This document shows, in pieces, positions 7,249-14,769 of a stretch of DNA of 30,743 nucleotides. The stretch is from a virus. A program made the position numbers and the translations under genes. The stretch covers positions 1 to 30,743 of the IMG/VR virus record IMGVR_UViG_3300024343_000071. One strand, written 5' to 3'. The notes under the pieces are model-generated. The model saw only the letters and a list, made by a program, of their open reading frames with translations. It searched no databases and was not told the DNA's origin. Numbering within the stretch: the stretch's first letter is position 1; each line of letters opens with the position of its first letter.

Positions 7249-8645
7249 TGATTTTAGATATTGAGCAAAGAGACAAAGACGTCATCATTTCCTACTATGA
7301 TGTCGAAGGCAAAGTAGCATTTAAACAATATCCAATTTCACAGTTTCAAAACTGGTATATCTGTGACGAAAAAGAACGAGGAGTAAGTACTGAATTTAAA
7401 AATTGGGATGGTCGACCTGTTAAATTAGGTCCAGCTCGCCAGTTCAATAAGTTCTCAATGGTCTATTTTATTGATGGATTACCAGAAAGAGATAAAGAAG
7501 AACTACTGGCATATAATATGCCTAAGACATATTTTGTCGATATTGAAACTGAAATCGTTGATGGTTTTCCAAAGGCTGAAGAAGCTAAATCAAGAATTCT
7601 TTCTTTCTCTATCATTACACCTGAGCGTAAAGCGATTGTTTTAGGTCTTGAAGATATGGATCCTAAGAGTATTCAAAAGATTGAAGATGATACTAATGAA
7701 TATTTCAAAGATTTTGATCAAGATTGGGAATTTAAATACCATAAGTTCAACACTGAATATGATATGGTATACACGTTCTTAATGAAGTTCTTACCTAAAT
7801 TTCCAATGATGACAGGATGGAACTTTATCAACTATGACTGGCAATATATTGTTAATCGCTGTAAAAGACTTCAAATTGATATTAATGAAGTTGGTATGAC
7901 TCAAAGTGTTGATAGAACTGATTCACGCCCACTTCACATTGGAATTCTGGACTACATGCAATTGTATGATAAATATGATCGCTCAGTTAAAGTAAAGGAA
8001 TCTAATTCACTCGATTATGTTTCGAGTCAAGTATTAAATACAAATAAAATTAAGTTCACAGGTTCACTCCAAGATCTTTATAGAGATAACTTTACTAAAT
8101 ACATATACTATAACGTAGTTGACTCCGTGTTAGTCTATTATATAGATCAGAAACTTAAATCAATGGAAGTTCTTTTAACCTTGGCGAATATTACTAAGAT
8201 GCCACTGTATAAAGCAAGTTCTCCAGTAGCAATCACAGAAGCTCTTATGGCTCGTAAATTAGCTGAACAAGGAATGCGAATTGGAACAGAACAACGAGAA
8301 GATGGTCAAAAGGATGGTCAATACGTTGGAGCTTTCGTTAAAGAACCTATTGTAGGTTACTATGAAGGAATTAGTGCATTTGACTTTGCTTCACTATATC
8401 CTTCTATTATGAGACAGTTTAACATCTCACCGGATGCATATGTTGAACAAGTTTATAAGAGTCAGATTAAAGAACGAAGAGAAGATAAAGAAGTTATTGT
8501 TTGCGATAACGGTGTAGTGTATAAAAAAGAAGATAGTATTCTTAAAAAGATATTAACAGATTTATACGACCAACGGAAACAATATAAGAAAATGTCGTAT
8601 GATTATTTCACAAAAGCAGACCAACTTAAGAAAAGAATAACATAA
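7248..8645 (+). CDS. 43: B-family DNA polymerase, N-terminal fragment (3'-5' exonuclease and motif A)
   Basis: The 465-residue fragment holds the first half of a gp43-type polymerase. Exo I is VDIETE (D98, E100), Exo II is GWNFINYD (D197) and Exo III is YNVVD (Y288, D292), so the proofreading site looks intact. Polymerase motif A is DFASLYPSIMRQFNISPD, starting at D379. The protein stops after DQRKQYKKMSYDYFTKADQLKKRIT, at the start of the fingers helices. Motifs B and C are absent here and are found in the gene at 13388. The two fragments together (866 residues) are about the length of T4 gp43 (898). No intein or intron core is visible at the break. It must assemble with the other fragment to be active, which is inference. 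Confidence 0.9.
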   Translation: MILDIEQRDKDVIISYYDVEGKVAFKQYPISQFQNWYICDEKERGVSTEFKNWDGRPVKLGPARQFNKFSMVYFIDGLPERDKEELLAYNMPKTYFVDIETEIVDGFPKAEEAKSRILSFSIITPERKAIVLGLEDMDPKSIQKIEDDTNEYFKDFDQDWEFKYHKFNTEYDMVYTFLMKFLPKFPMMTGWNFINYDWQYIVNRCKRLQIDINEVGMTQSVDRTDSRPLHIGILDYMQLYDKYDRSVKVKESNSLDYVSSQVLNTNKIKFTGSLQDLYRDNFTKYIYYNVVDSVLVYYIDQKLKSMEVLLTLANITKMPLYKASSPVAITEALMARKLAEQGMRIGTEQREDGQKDGQYVGAFVKEPIVGYYEGISAFDFASLYPSIMRQFNISPDAYVEQVYKSQIKERREDKEVIVCDNGVVYKKEDSILKKILTDLYDQRKQYKKMSYDYFTKADQLKKRIT

Positions 8646-8683
8646 TAACTTTAACCCATATGGGCTCTGAATATTGACTCGTA

Positions 8684-8691
8684 GATATATA
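8684..8691 (+). promoter_or_regulatory. GATATATA motif (late-promoter-like)
   Basis: An exact copy of the octamer found before late genes. Here a strong terminator lies 20 bases downstream, so a transcript from it would be only about 45 bases unless polymerase reads through into nrdB. Confidence 0.3.
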
Positions 8692-8710
8692 ACCTACATT
8701 CAATACAAGT

Positions 8711-8738
8711 AAGAGGCCTTTCTGATGAAAGGCCTTTT
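8711..8738 (+). terminator. Rho-independent terminator before nrdB
   Basis: A perfect 9-bp stem, AGGCCTTTC with GAAAGGCCT (8714-8722 and 8727-8735), has a TGAT loop and a T-run, and flanking AA/TT can extend it. It separates the polymerase operon from the nrd genes. Confidence 0.85.
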
Positions 8739-8772
8739 ATAGTCTAAAAGGAATATAAAAAAATACAAAAAA

Positions 8773-9792
8773 ATGGAAAATACACATTCTAATTTATTTA
8801 AAGAAAGAATTGAATACAAGCCATTTGAATATCCGGTTTACTACACAGAGGGTTGGTTAAAACAAATGCAAGCATTTTGGTTACACACTGAAATTTCAAT
8901 GCAAGGAGATGTCAAAGACTGGAATGAAAAATTAACAGATGCAGAAAAGAATTTAGTAGGTAACATTTTATTGGGGTTTGCACAAACTGAATGCGCAGTT
9001 TCAGATTACTGGACAGGTATGGTTACGCATTGGTTTCCTAAGCATGAAATCAAACAAATGGCAATGGCATTTGGATCACAAGAAACAATCCACGCAACTG
9101 CATATTCATATTTAAACGAAACATTAGGTCTTGAAGATTTCTCAGCATTCTTACATGAACCAGCAATTTCAGAGAAGTTTGAATTGTTAACTTCAACTGA
9201 AGCAGATTGGACTCATGAGGACCTACAAAAATCAGCAACTGCCAGAAAGCAAGTTGCTAGATCACTAGCAATCTTCTCAGCGTTTGCTGAAGGAGTTTCA
9301 TTGTATTCATCGTTTGCAGTTCTTTACTCGTTTCAAATGAGAAACTTGTTAAAAGGAATTGGTCAACAGATGAAGTGGTCAGTTCGTGACGAATCACTAC
9401 ACTCTAAGATGGGCTGTCAATTATTTAAGCACATGTCCACAGAATATCCTGAATTGAAAGAGGACGTAAAAGATGATGTGATTCGTGCAGCTGAGCTCAT
9501 GGTTGACATGGAACATAATTTCATTGATAAGATGTTTGAAATGGGAGATCTTGATAATCTAAAGGCTAGTGATCTAAAACAGTTTATTCTTAAAAGAGCA
9601 AACGAAAAAATTGCAGAATTAGGTTACACTGATGGACCATTTATGAAATATGATGAAGCTGCTGCTTCTGAATTAGATTGGTTTTATCACTTAACGGGTG
9701 GAACAACACATACAGATTTCTTTGCAACCAGACCTACAGATTATTCTAAGGCAGGCGAAGATGAAAACTGGGATGAAGACGAATTATTTTAA
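8773..9792 (+). CDS. nrdB: class I ribonucleotide reductase, small (radical) subunit
   Basis: The 339-residue protein has the full dimetal ligand set: D46, E104 and H107 (QETIHATAY), E173, E207 and H210 (WSVRDESLHS). A tyrosine four residues after H107 (Y111) sits where the radical tyrosine is in class Ia enzymes. Together with NrdA it reduces ribonucleoside diphosphates to deoxyribonucleotides for phage replication. The acidic C-terminus (ENWDEDELF) corresponds to the tail that docks in NrdA. NrdA starts 9 bases after its stop. The gene order nrdB-nrdA is reversed relative to most bacterial operons. No TTGAAAC-type promoter is visible in the 35 bases between the terminator and its ATG. Confidence 0.95.
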   Translation: MENTHSNLFKERIEYKPFEYPVYYTEGWLKQMQAFWLHTEISMQGDVKDWNEKLTDAEKNLVGNILLGFAQTECAVSDYWTGMVTHWFPKHEIKQMAMAFGSQETIHATAYSYLNETLGLEDFSAFLHEPAISEKFELLTSTEADWTHEDLQKSATARKQVARSLAIFSAFAEGVSLYSSFAVLYSFQMRNLLKGIGQQMKWSVRDESLHSKMGCQLFKHMSTEYPELKEDVKDDVIRAAELMVDMEHNFIDKMFEMGDLDNLKASDLKQFILKRANEKIAELGYTDGPFMKYDEAAASELDWFYHLTGGTTHTDFFATRPTDYSKAGEDENWDEDELF

Positions 9793-9801
9793 TAAATTTA
9801 T

Positions 9802-11616
9802 ATGGGAAAGAAAGTAGAAAGCATTAATCATGGTGAAACCCTAGGATGGGAAATCGGAGTAGATTTTCCAACATGGGGCAACACTGAGATTTATGTAAAG
9901 ACAATTAGCAATGGCTATCTTATGCAGGGTGAAACACCAAAGGATGCATATTGGAGAGTGGCAACAACGGTGGCAAAGCGTTTACAAAAACCAGAAATGG
10001 CAAGTAAATTCTTTGATTATATTTGGAAGGGATGGTTGAATTTAGCTTCTCCAGTTCTTTCAAATACAGGAACTGAAAGAGGCCTTCCAATTTCCTGTTT
10101 CGGTATTGACGTAGCTGATTCAATTCATGATATTGGTGCAAAGAATTTAGAGATGATGTTGCTAGCAAAACACGGAGGCGGAGTTGGTATTGGTATTAAC
10201 CAAATCAGACCAGCCGGTGCAAAGATTAGAGGCAACGGAACAAGCGATGGTATTGTTCCATTTTGTAAGATTTATGATTCAACTATTTTAGCAACTAACC
10301 AAGGAAGCGTAAGACGAGGAGCAGCTTCAGTTAATATTGATATTGAACATGCAGATTTCTGGGAATGGTTAGAAATTCGCGAACCAAAGGGAGATGTAAA
10401 CCGTCAATCATTGAACCTACACCAATGTGTTGTAATTTCAGATGGTTTTATGCAAAAGGTAAAAGCTGGCGACAAAGAAGCTCGTAAAAGATGGACTGCA
10501 GTTATTCGCAAGCGTAGAGCGACTGGTGAGCCATACATTATGTTTAAAGGCAATGTAAATCGTTCAAATCCAGATGCATATAAACAGAATGGATTAAAGG
10601 TTTATATGACAAACATTTGTTCTGAGATTACGCTACACACTGATGAAAATCACTCATTCGTTTGTTGTTTATCTTCAGTGAACCTTGCAAAGTATGATGA
10701 GTGGAAGGATACAGATCTTATTTATACAGCGACATGGTTTCTTGATGGTGTTCTTGAAGAATTCATTCAAAAGGCAAAATTTATGCGTGGATTTGAAAAC
10801 TCAGTTCGTTCTGCAGAAAAAGGTAGAGCACTTGGACTTGGAGTTCTTGGATGGCACACATACCTACAAGAACGTAATATTCCGTTTGAAGGTTTAACAG
10901 CTCAATTTGAAACTCGTAAGATTTTCTCAATGATTAAAACTGAAAGTGAAAAAGCAAGTAGAGATATGGCAACTGACATGGGTGAACCTCTATGGTGTGT
11001 TGGAACAGGGATGCGCAACACACACTTAAGAGCAATCGCACCAACGGTTTCTAATTCTAAATTAAGCGGTAATGTTTCAGCGGGTATTGAACCATGGGCT
11101 GCCAATGTTTTCACAGAACAAACTGCAAAAGGAACGTTCATTCGTAAGAATCCAACTCTTGAAGCAGCTTTAGAAGAAATCGGTAAAAACACAAAGGAAA
11201 CATGGGACCAGATTTTAGTTGATGGTGGTAGTGTTTTTGGTCTTTCATGGATCGATGACTACTATGTACATGTTTCATCTAAAACTGCTCCATTACATAA
11301 AAATAAAATGGAAAGATTATCAGAACTTCAAAGAGATAATTATATTCCATTTAAATCAATATTCAAGACGTTTAAAGAAATCAATCAATTAGAATTGGTA
11401 AAACAAGCAGGCGTTAGACAACAATACGTTGATCAGGCAGTTTCTTTAAATCTTGCGTTTCCAAAAGAAGCAGAACCAAAATTCATCAATCAAGTTCACT
11501 TAGAAGCATATGATCAGGGTATTAAAACTCTTTATTATATGAGAACTGAAAGCGTACTTAGAGGAGATATTGCAGCAGCTGCGATCGATCCTGACTGTCT
11601 TTCTTGTGATGGATAG
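9802..11616 (+). CDS. nrdA: class I ribonucleotide reductase, large (catalytic) subunit
   Basis: The 604-residue protein carries the catalytic residues of NrdA: the first redox cysteine in GLPISCFG, the N-x-C-x-E active site TNICSEITL, the second redox cysteine in SFVCCLSSVNL, and the double tyrosine of the radical path in KTLYYMRTESV. The C-terminal CLSC (599-602) is the dithiol that is re-reduced by a thioredoxin or glutaredoxin. At about 150 residues shorter than E. coli or T4 NrdA, it lacks the N-terminal ATP-cone, so it probably escapes dATP inhibition through that domain. No intron or intein is seen. A three-hairpin non-coding stretch follows. Confidence 0.95.
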   Translation: MGKKVESINHGETLGWEIGVDFPTWGNTEIYVKTISNGYLMQGETPKDAYWRVATTVAKRLQKPEMASKFFDYIWKGWLNLASPVLSNTGTERGLPISCFGIDVADSIHDIGAKNLEMMLLAKHGGGVGIGINQIRPAGAKIRGNGTSDGIVPFCKIYDSTILATNQGSVRRGAASVNIDIEHADFWEWLEIREPKGDVNRQSLNLHQCVVISDGFMQKVKAGDKEARKRWTAVIRKRRATGEPYIMFKGNVNRSNPDAYKQNGLKVYMTNICSEITLHTDENHSFVCCLSSVNLAKYDEWKDTDLIYTATWFLDGVLEEFIQKAKFMRGFENSVRSAEKGRALGLGVLGWHTYLQERNIPFEGLTAQFETRKIFSMIKTESEKASRDMATDMGEPLWCVGTGMRNTHLRAIAPTVSNSKLSGNVSAGIEPWAANVFTEQTAKGTFIRKNPTLEAALEEIGKNTKETWDQILVDGGSVFGLSWIDDYYVHVSSKTAPLHKNKMERLSELQRDNYIPFKSIFKTFKEINQLELVKQAGVRQQYVDQAVSLNLAFPKEAEPKFINQVHLEAYDQGIKTLYYMRTESVLRGDIAAAAIDPDCLSCDG

Positions 11617-11625
11617 ATAATTAAA

Positions 11626-11711
11626 GGTGTGGCTGTGATGGCCACTCTTAGGACCGTTATAGTTAACGGAACGAGGCCAGGAGTTCGCTACTTCCTGGCC
11701 TCACTTTTTTT
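11626..11711 (+). ncRNA. three-hairpin structured RNA candidate after nrdA
   Basis: Three consecutive stems can be drawn: GTGGC/GCCAC (11629-11633 with 11641-11645, 7-base loop), CCGTTA/TAACGG (11654-11659 with 11664-11669, TAGT loop) and GAGGCCAGGA/TCCTGGCCTC (11673-11682 with 11693-11702) followed by a T-run. There is no reading frame. The stretch is also noticeably richer in G and C than its surroundings. It may be a stable small RNA or an elaborate nrdA 3' end. I know no RNA family that it matches. Confidence 0.4.
11673..11711 (+). terminator. Rho-independent terminator after nrdA
   Basis: A perfect 10-bp GC-rich stem with a 10-base loop is followed by CAC and seven T residues. Confidence 0.85.
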
Positions 11712-11722
11712 AAAGAAATAAA

Positions 11723-11730
11723 TATAAATA
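11723..11730 (+). promoter_or_regulatory. TATAAATA, T4-type late promoter element
   Basis: This is an exact match to the T4 late consensus, 11 bases before the ATG of the GT-A gene and directly after a terminator. In AT-rich DNA a chance match is likely, but its position is right. Confidence 0.4.
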
Positions 11731-11741
11731 AAAATAGGTTT

Positions 11742-12383
11742 ATGTTTTCAGTAGTTATTCCAACCTTATGGAAAAGCAAATACACAGTTAACTTAATTCA
11801 AAGTTATTTAGATTGTGATCTTGTATCTGAAGTTATATTAATAGATAACGCAAAGAATGATGCACCATCGTTTGATTTTAATCATAAATCTAAATTAGTC
11901 CATATAAAACAAGAAAATAACATATATGTTAATAGGGCATGGAATCTGGGTGTCACATTAGCAAAATACGAAAATGTTATAATATCAAATGATGATATAG
12001 AATTTGACATAAATTCAAATCTTCATTTCATAAATCAATTAGAGGGTTATGGGGCAATAGGTTGCAATACATATTGCTTCAACAATGATATATTTGGAAT
12101 AGGAGTTAGAGAACTTGAAGATTTTTTACTTGAAAATAAACATTATATCACTAAAGGATGGGGATGTTTACTTTTTATTAAGAAGAGCAAATGGGTATCA
12201 ATTCCAGAAGATCTTTTAATTTGGTTTGGTGATGATTGGATTAATAAAACAATTGAACCTATTCAATCTATTTATATTAAAGGTGGAATTAATACTGAAA
12301 TGTCAACTTCGTCAGGTCAAATCGAAATGAATCGAATCGTAGATAGTGATGTCAATACATGGACCATCAAATATAATAAATAA
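11742..12383 (+). CDS. GT-A family 2-like glycosyltransferase
   Basis: The 213-residue protein begins MFSVVIPTLWKSKYTVNLI, the nucleotide-binding start of GT2-like folds, followed by VILIDNAKND (31-40). NRAWNLG (64-70) precedes ISNDDIEF, whose N83-D84-D85 is the DXD-like metal site. GWGCLLFIKKSKW (about 139-151) and WFGDDWIN (about 161-168) fit the acceptor side of small phage and capsule GT2 enzymes. It lies between terminated nrdA and the clamp operon, with its own possible late promoter. The acceptor could be a virion protein or DNA; nothing in the sequence decides. Its base composition is more AT-rich than the nrd genes, which hints at separate acquisition. Confidence 0.8.
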   Translation: MFSVVIPTLWKSKYTVNLIQSYLDCDLVSEVILIDNAKNDAPSFDFNHKSKLVHIKQENNIYVNRAWNLGVTLAKYENVIISNDDIEFDINSNLHFINQLEGYGAIGCNTYCFNNDIFGIGVRELEDFLLENKHYITKGWGCLLFIKKSKWVSIPEDLLIWFGDDWINKTIEPIQSIYIKGGINTEMSTSSGQIEMNRIVDSDVNTWTIKYNK

Positions 12384-12402
12384 GATATATAGATTATAAA
12401 TA
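12384..12402 (+). promoter_or_regulatory. tandem late-promoter-like elements GATATATA and TATAAATA
   Basis: GATATATA at 12384-12391 is followed after three bases by TATAAATA at 12395-12402, 12 bases before the ATG of the 48-residue gene. Either could act as a late -10 element. Confidence 0.5.
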
Positions 12403-12414
12403 CATAACTCTATA

Positions 12415-12561
12415 ATGGAACAGAAACACGTATATGATTTTGTAGGTTGGCAAGCTGACCAATTAGGAATGACAAGAGAGCAATACATGGCTCATTATCA
12501 AGCTAATCAAATCGGATTAGGCATTGATGAATCTTTAGAAACTGAAGAATCTGAAGAGTAA
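12415..12561 (+). CDS. small acidic protein (48 aa)
   Basis: This short frame, MEQKHVYDFVGWQADQLGMT and onward, ends with an acidic tail (LETEESEE). Residues 9-35 (FVGWQADQLGMTREQYMAHYQANQIG) could form two helices. It has an own late-type promoter and starts 31 bases after the glycosyltransferase stop. The clamp promoter begins 7 bases after its stop. Codon use resembles the neighbouring genes and the frame is compact, supporting a real gene. Function unknown. Confidence 0.6.
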   Translation: MEQKHVYDFVGWQADQLGMTREQYMAHYQANQIGLGIDESLETEESEE

Positions 12562-12568
12562 TACTTTT

Positions 12569-12598
12569 TTGAAACTTTATGCGGTTTATGGTTATAAT
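12569..12598 (+). promoter_or_regulatory. promoter, TTGAAAC-N17-TATAAT class
   Basis: TTGAAA at 12569-12574 and TATAAT at 12593-12598 are spaced by 18 bases. It drives the sliding clamp and the C-terminal polymerase fragment. Confidence 0.65.
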
Positions 12599-12628
12599 AC
12601 CTAAACGTATATTAAATTCAAAAACAGT

Positions 12629-13381
12629 ATGAAAATTAAGATTAACAAAGTCGATCAAAACAGCTTTATTAGCTTTGTGAATAGATTGAAAGTCATTGAC
12701 TCTTTCATCTATTTCAAAATCAAAGATGGAGTTGTACAAGCTTCAGCTTATTTGCCTCAACGAGATGCAGTTAAGCACCACCGTATTCCTTTGGCTCAAA
12801 TGTTCCAAATCGAAGAAGGTCAAATCACAACAGAAAAAGAATTGAAGATTGCTTTCTTCGATGCACAGAAGTTAACTGATGCATTTAAGCAGTTTGAATA
12901 TGATTCAATCTCTGGTGAATTTGAATTCATCGAAAACGAAGATGATTGTGTTGCAACTACTTTCCGCATCTATAACGATGAACTCGAGATCAACCTTGCA
13001 TGCTCTGAACCTTCTTTGGGTTACAAAGATTTGACAGACGCACAGATTCAAGCTATCTTTAATGTTGACTCTGCAGCATACAAGTTTGACATTGATTACA
13101 CTACACTAAATAAAGTACGTTCATTATTCGGTTTGGATAAAGAAGAAACATTCTCAATCGAAGCAAATGGCAAAGGAGTTAAACTGACCGGTAACACATA
13201 TAATATGCTTGTTACACCAGATTATGATGGTACTTCAGGAGGTAAAGTTACATTGTTTAAAAAGTATTTGAATCTTTTGGATAAAGAAGATTACACAGCA
13301 AACGTTTTAGATAACCGCGTTGTTCTTCGTTCAAATGACTCAGAAACACTTTTAACAATCGCAACCTGCGCATCAGCGTAA
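12629..13381 (+). CDS. 45: DNA polymerase sliding clamp, gp45-like
   Basis: The 250-residue product is close in length to T4 gp45 (228) and has the alternating strand and helix pattern of a clamp. Two halves of similar layout each end in a strand-rich stretch, and the surface is acidic overall. Sequence identity to T4 gp45 is too low for me to claim recognition by motif; clamps are poorly conserved. The assignment rests on size, fold pattern and its place six bases before the polymerase C-terminal fragment, behind a promoter of the replication class. As a trimeric ring it would hold polymerase on DNA and, in T4, also activates late transcription with gp33 and gp55. The loader genes 44 and 62 are not in the window. 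Confidence 0.65.
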   Translation: MKIKINKVDQNSFISFVNRLKVIDSFIYFKIKDGVVQASAYLPQRDAVKHHRIPLAQMFQIEEGQITTEKELKIAFFDAQKLTDAFKQFEYDSISGEFEFIENEDDCVATTFRIYNDELEINLACSEPSLGYKDLTDAQIQAIFNVDSAAYKFDIDYTTLNKVRSLFGLDKEETFSIEANGKGVKLTGNTYNMLVTPDYDGTSGGKVTLFKKYLNLLDKEDYTANVLDNRVVLRSNDSETLLTIATCASA

Positions 13382-13387
13382 TAACCT

Positions 13388-14593
13388 ATGGTATTGGAGA
13401 ATATAGAAAAGCTTATTAGTAAGCCTGAAAACGAGCTTACAAAACAAGAGATCAAAGAATTAGTCGAGTACTATGAAATGATGTCAACTAAATATACAGC
13501 ATATGAACAAGCTGTTAAAGTTACGTTGAACTCTATCTATGGTGCATTCGGTAATAAGTGGTTTCACTTCTTCAATATCGATATTGCGGAGTCAATTACC
13601 CTGCAAGGCCAAAGTGCTATTCTTTATTCTGAAAAAATTCTTAACAAATACTTTCAAGAATTTTGGCATAAAGATACAGAAGTACACCAGAAATTTAATA
13701 TAAAAGTTAAGAATCATCTTAATAAGCCATCCGTGGTTTACATTGACACAGATTCTTGTTACGTTCAATTTGAAGAGATGTACGAGTCCATTGAATGGCT
13801 AGAAGAAAGCATGACAATCGACAAGTTTATCATGGAGTTGTACAACTTCAGATTGAATGATTATATTGTAAAGTGTATGCAAAGATATGCAGAAGCAACA
13901 AACACGGATAACTTCTTAATGTTCGAACTTGAAACTATTGCATATTCTGGAATTTGGCTCGCTAAGAAAAAGTATTTACAAAATATTGCATGGGAAGATA
14001 AACTATCAATTGACGATAGATATCCGACTTTAAAAAAGATCAAAACAATTGGATTCGATACAATCCAATCTTCAACCCCTGCATTAGCACGTAAACACTT
14101 AACTGAAGCTCTTAAAATTGTACTTTCAGAAAAACCAACAGGTGATCTTCTTAAAAAACTAGTTGATTATTTGAAGAAATGTAAGAAAGAATTTCAATTA
14201 GCAGATGTTGATCAAATTTCATTTAACAAGAGAACTAATAATATCGAAAAGTATATTGTAGATGATACAATTGAATTTCAAATTGGATCTAAATGTCCTC
14301 CTAACGTAAAGGCTGCAGGCTTCTACAATTATCTTATGAATACTAATTCAAAGTATAAAAACAAATATAAGATGATTGGTAATGGTGAAAAGTTAAAATT
14401 ATATCATTGTAAACATGCTATTTCAGATATGTTTGCTTATATGCCAGGTGATCACCCGTACGAAATTGCACCAGAAATTGATTATGAAATTCAATTTGAA
14501 AAAAGCGTCATTGACCCATTGAATCGAGTGTTAACATCAGTTGGTCTACAAACTTTAAATAGAAATTTAATTTATTCAACCTCACTATTTTAA
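13388..14593 (+). CDS. 43: B-family DNA polymerase, C-terminal fragment (motifs B and C, thumb)
   Basis: The 401-residue fragment begins with a fingers-type helical lead (1-40), then motif B KVTLNSIYGAFGN (K44, N48, Y51, G52) and motif C YIDTDS (D120, D122). The palm and thumb follow, including KKKYLQNIAWED (about 197-208). Exonuclease motifs and motif A are missing because they lie in the gene at 7248. The first fragment ends and this one begins in the loop between the two long fingers helices. The tail LIYSTSLF resembles the SLF part of the RB69 polymerase clamp-binding peptide and lies just downstream of the clamp gene. It is six bases from the clamp stop and so is coexpressed with it. Confidence 0.9.
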   Translation: MVLENIEKLISKPENELTKQEIKELVEYYEMMSTKYTAYEQAVKVTLNSIYGAFGNKWFHFFNIDIAESITLQGQSAILYSEKILNKYFQEFWHKDTEVHQKFNIKVKNHLNKPSVVYIDTDSCYVQFEEMYESIEWLEESMTIDKFIMELYNFRLNDYIVKCMQRYAEATNTDNFLMFELETIAYSGIWLAKKKYLQNIAWEDKLSIDDRYPTLKKIKTIGFDTIQSSTPALARKHLTEALKIVLSEKPTGDLLKKLVDYLKKCKKEFQLADVDQISFNKRTNNIEKYIVDDTIEFQIGSKCPPNVKAAGFYNYLMNTNSKYKNKYKMIGNGEKLKLYHCKHAISDMFAYMPGDHPYEIAPEIDYEIQFEKSVIDPLNRVLTSVGLQTLNRNLIYSTSLF

Positions 14594-14595
14594 TT

Positions 14596-14769
14596 ATGAA
14601 AGTAACAATTGAAACACTTAGAGAATTGGTAAAAAAGTATCCAAATAATTTGGAACTTGGTGATGCAATTAGAAAAATGGTTTGGTCTTTTGAAAAAGAC
14701 CAAGAAAAACCAAATAAGAATCAAGTAACTATATTTGATGTAATTAGAGAAGAAGATGGCAAAAATTGA
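14596..14769 (+). CDS. hypothetical protein (57 aa)
   Basis: This short frame starts three bases after the polymerase stop and ends 14 bases inside the next gene, so it fits the compact operon. The product (MKVTIETLRELVKKYPNNLE at the N-terminus) is helical with a charged, lysine-rich middle (33-42) and a C-terminal VTIFDVIREED segment. It has no known motif. The reading frame and its tight spacing are the evidence for it. Confidence 0.6.
   Translation: MKVTIETLRELVKKYPNNLELGDAIRKMVWSFEKDQEKPNKNQVTIFDVIREEDGKN

Larger units (their letters stand above)
8646..8738 (+). ncRNA. possible structured RNA after the polymerase fragment
   Basis: The non-coding stretch contains a 10-base palindrome (CCCATATGGG, 8655-8664), a two-part stem (8672-8677 with 8700-8705, and 8681-8684 with 8694-8697) and then the terminator hairpin. 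No reading frame of useful length lies here. It may be a stable small RNA, a processed 3' UTR or a remnant of the rearrangement that split the polymerase. Low confidence as a gene. Confidence 0.3.

Noticed and set aside
11626-11711. tRNA
   Set aside because: Three hairpins are present, but no acceptor stem closes around them and there is no proper anticodon or T-arm; GTTCG occurs only in a terminator loop.
8600-13400. Split intein or group I intron joining the polymerase halves
   Set aside because: The first fragment ends without a Cys/Ser intein start, the second begins with Met and no intein C-terminal HN motif. No convincing intron core is seen at either break; AGATATATA near 8684 resembles part of one by chance.
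13388-14593. Second, independent DNA polymerase gene
   Set aside because: It lacks motif A and all exonuclease motifs, and exactly complements the fragment at 7248.
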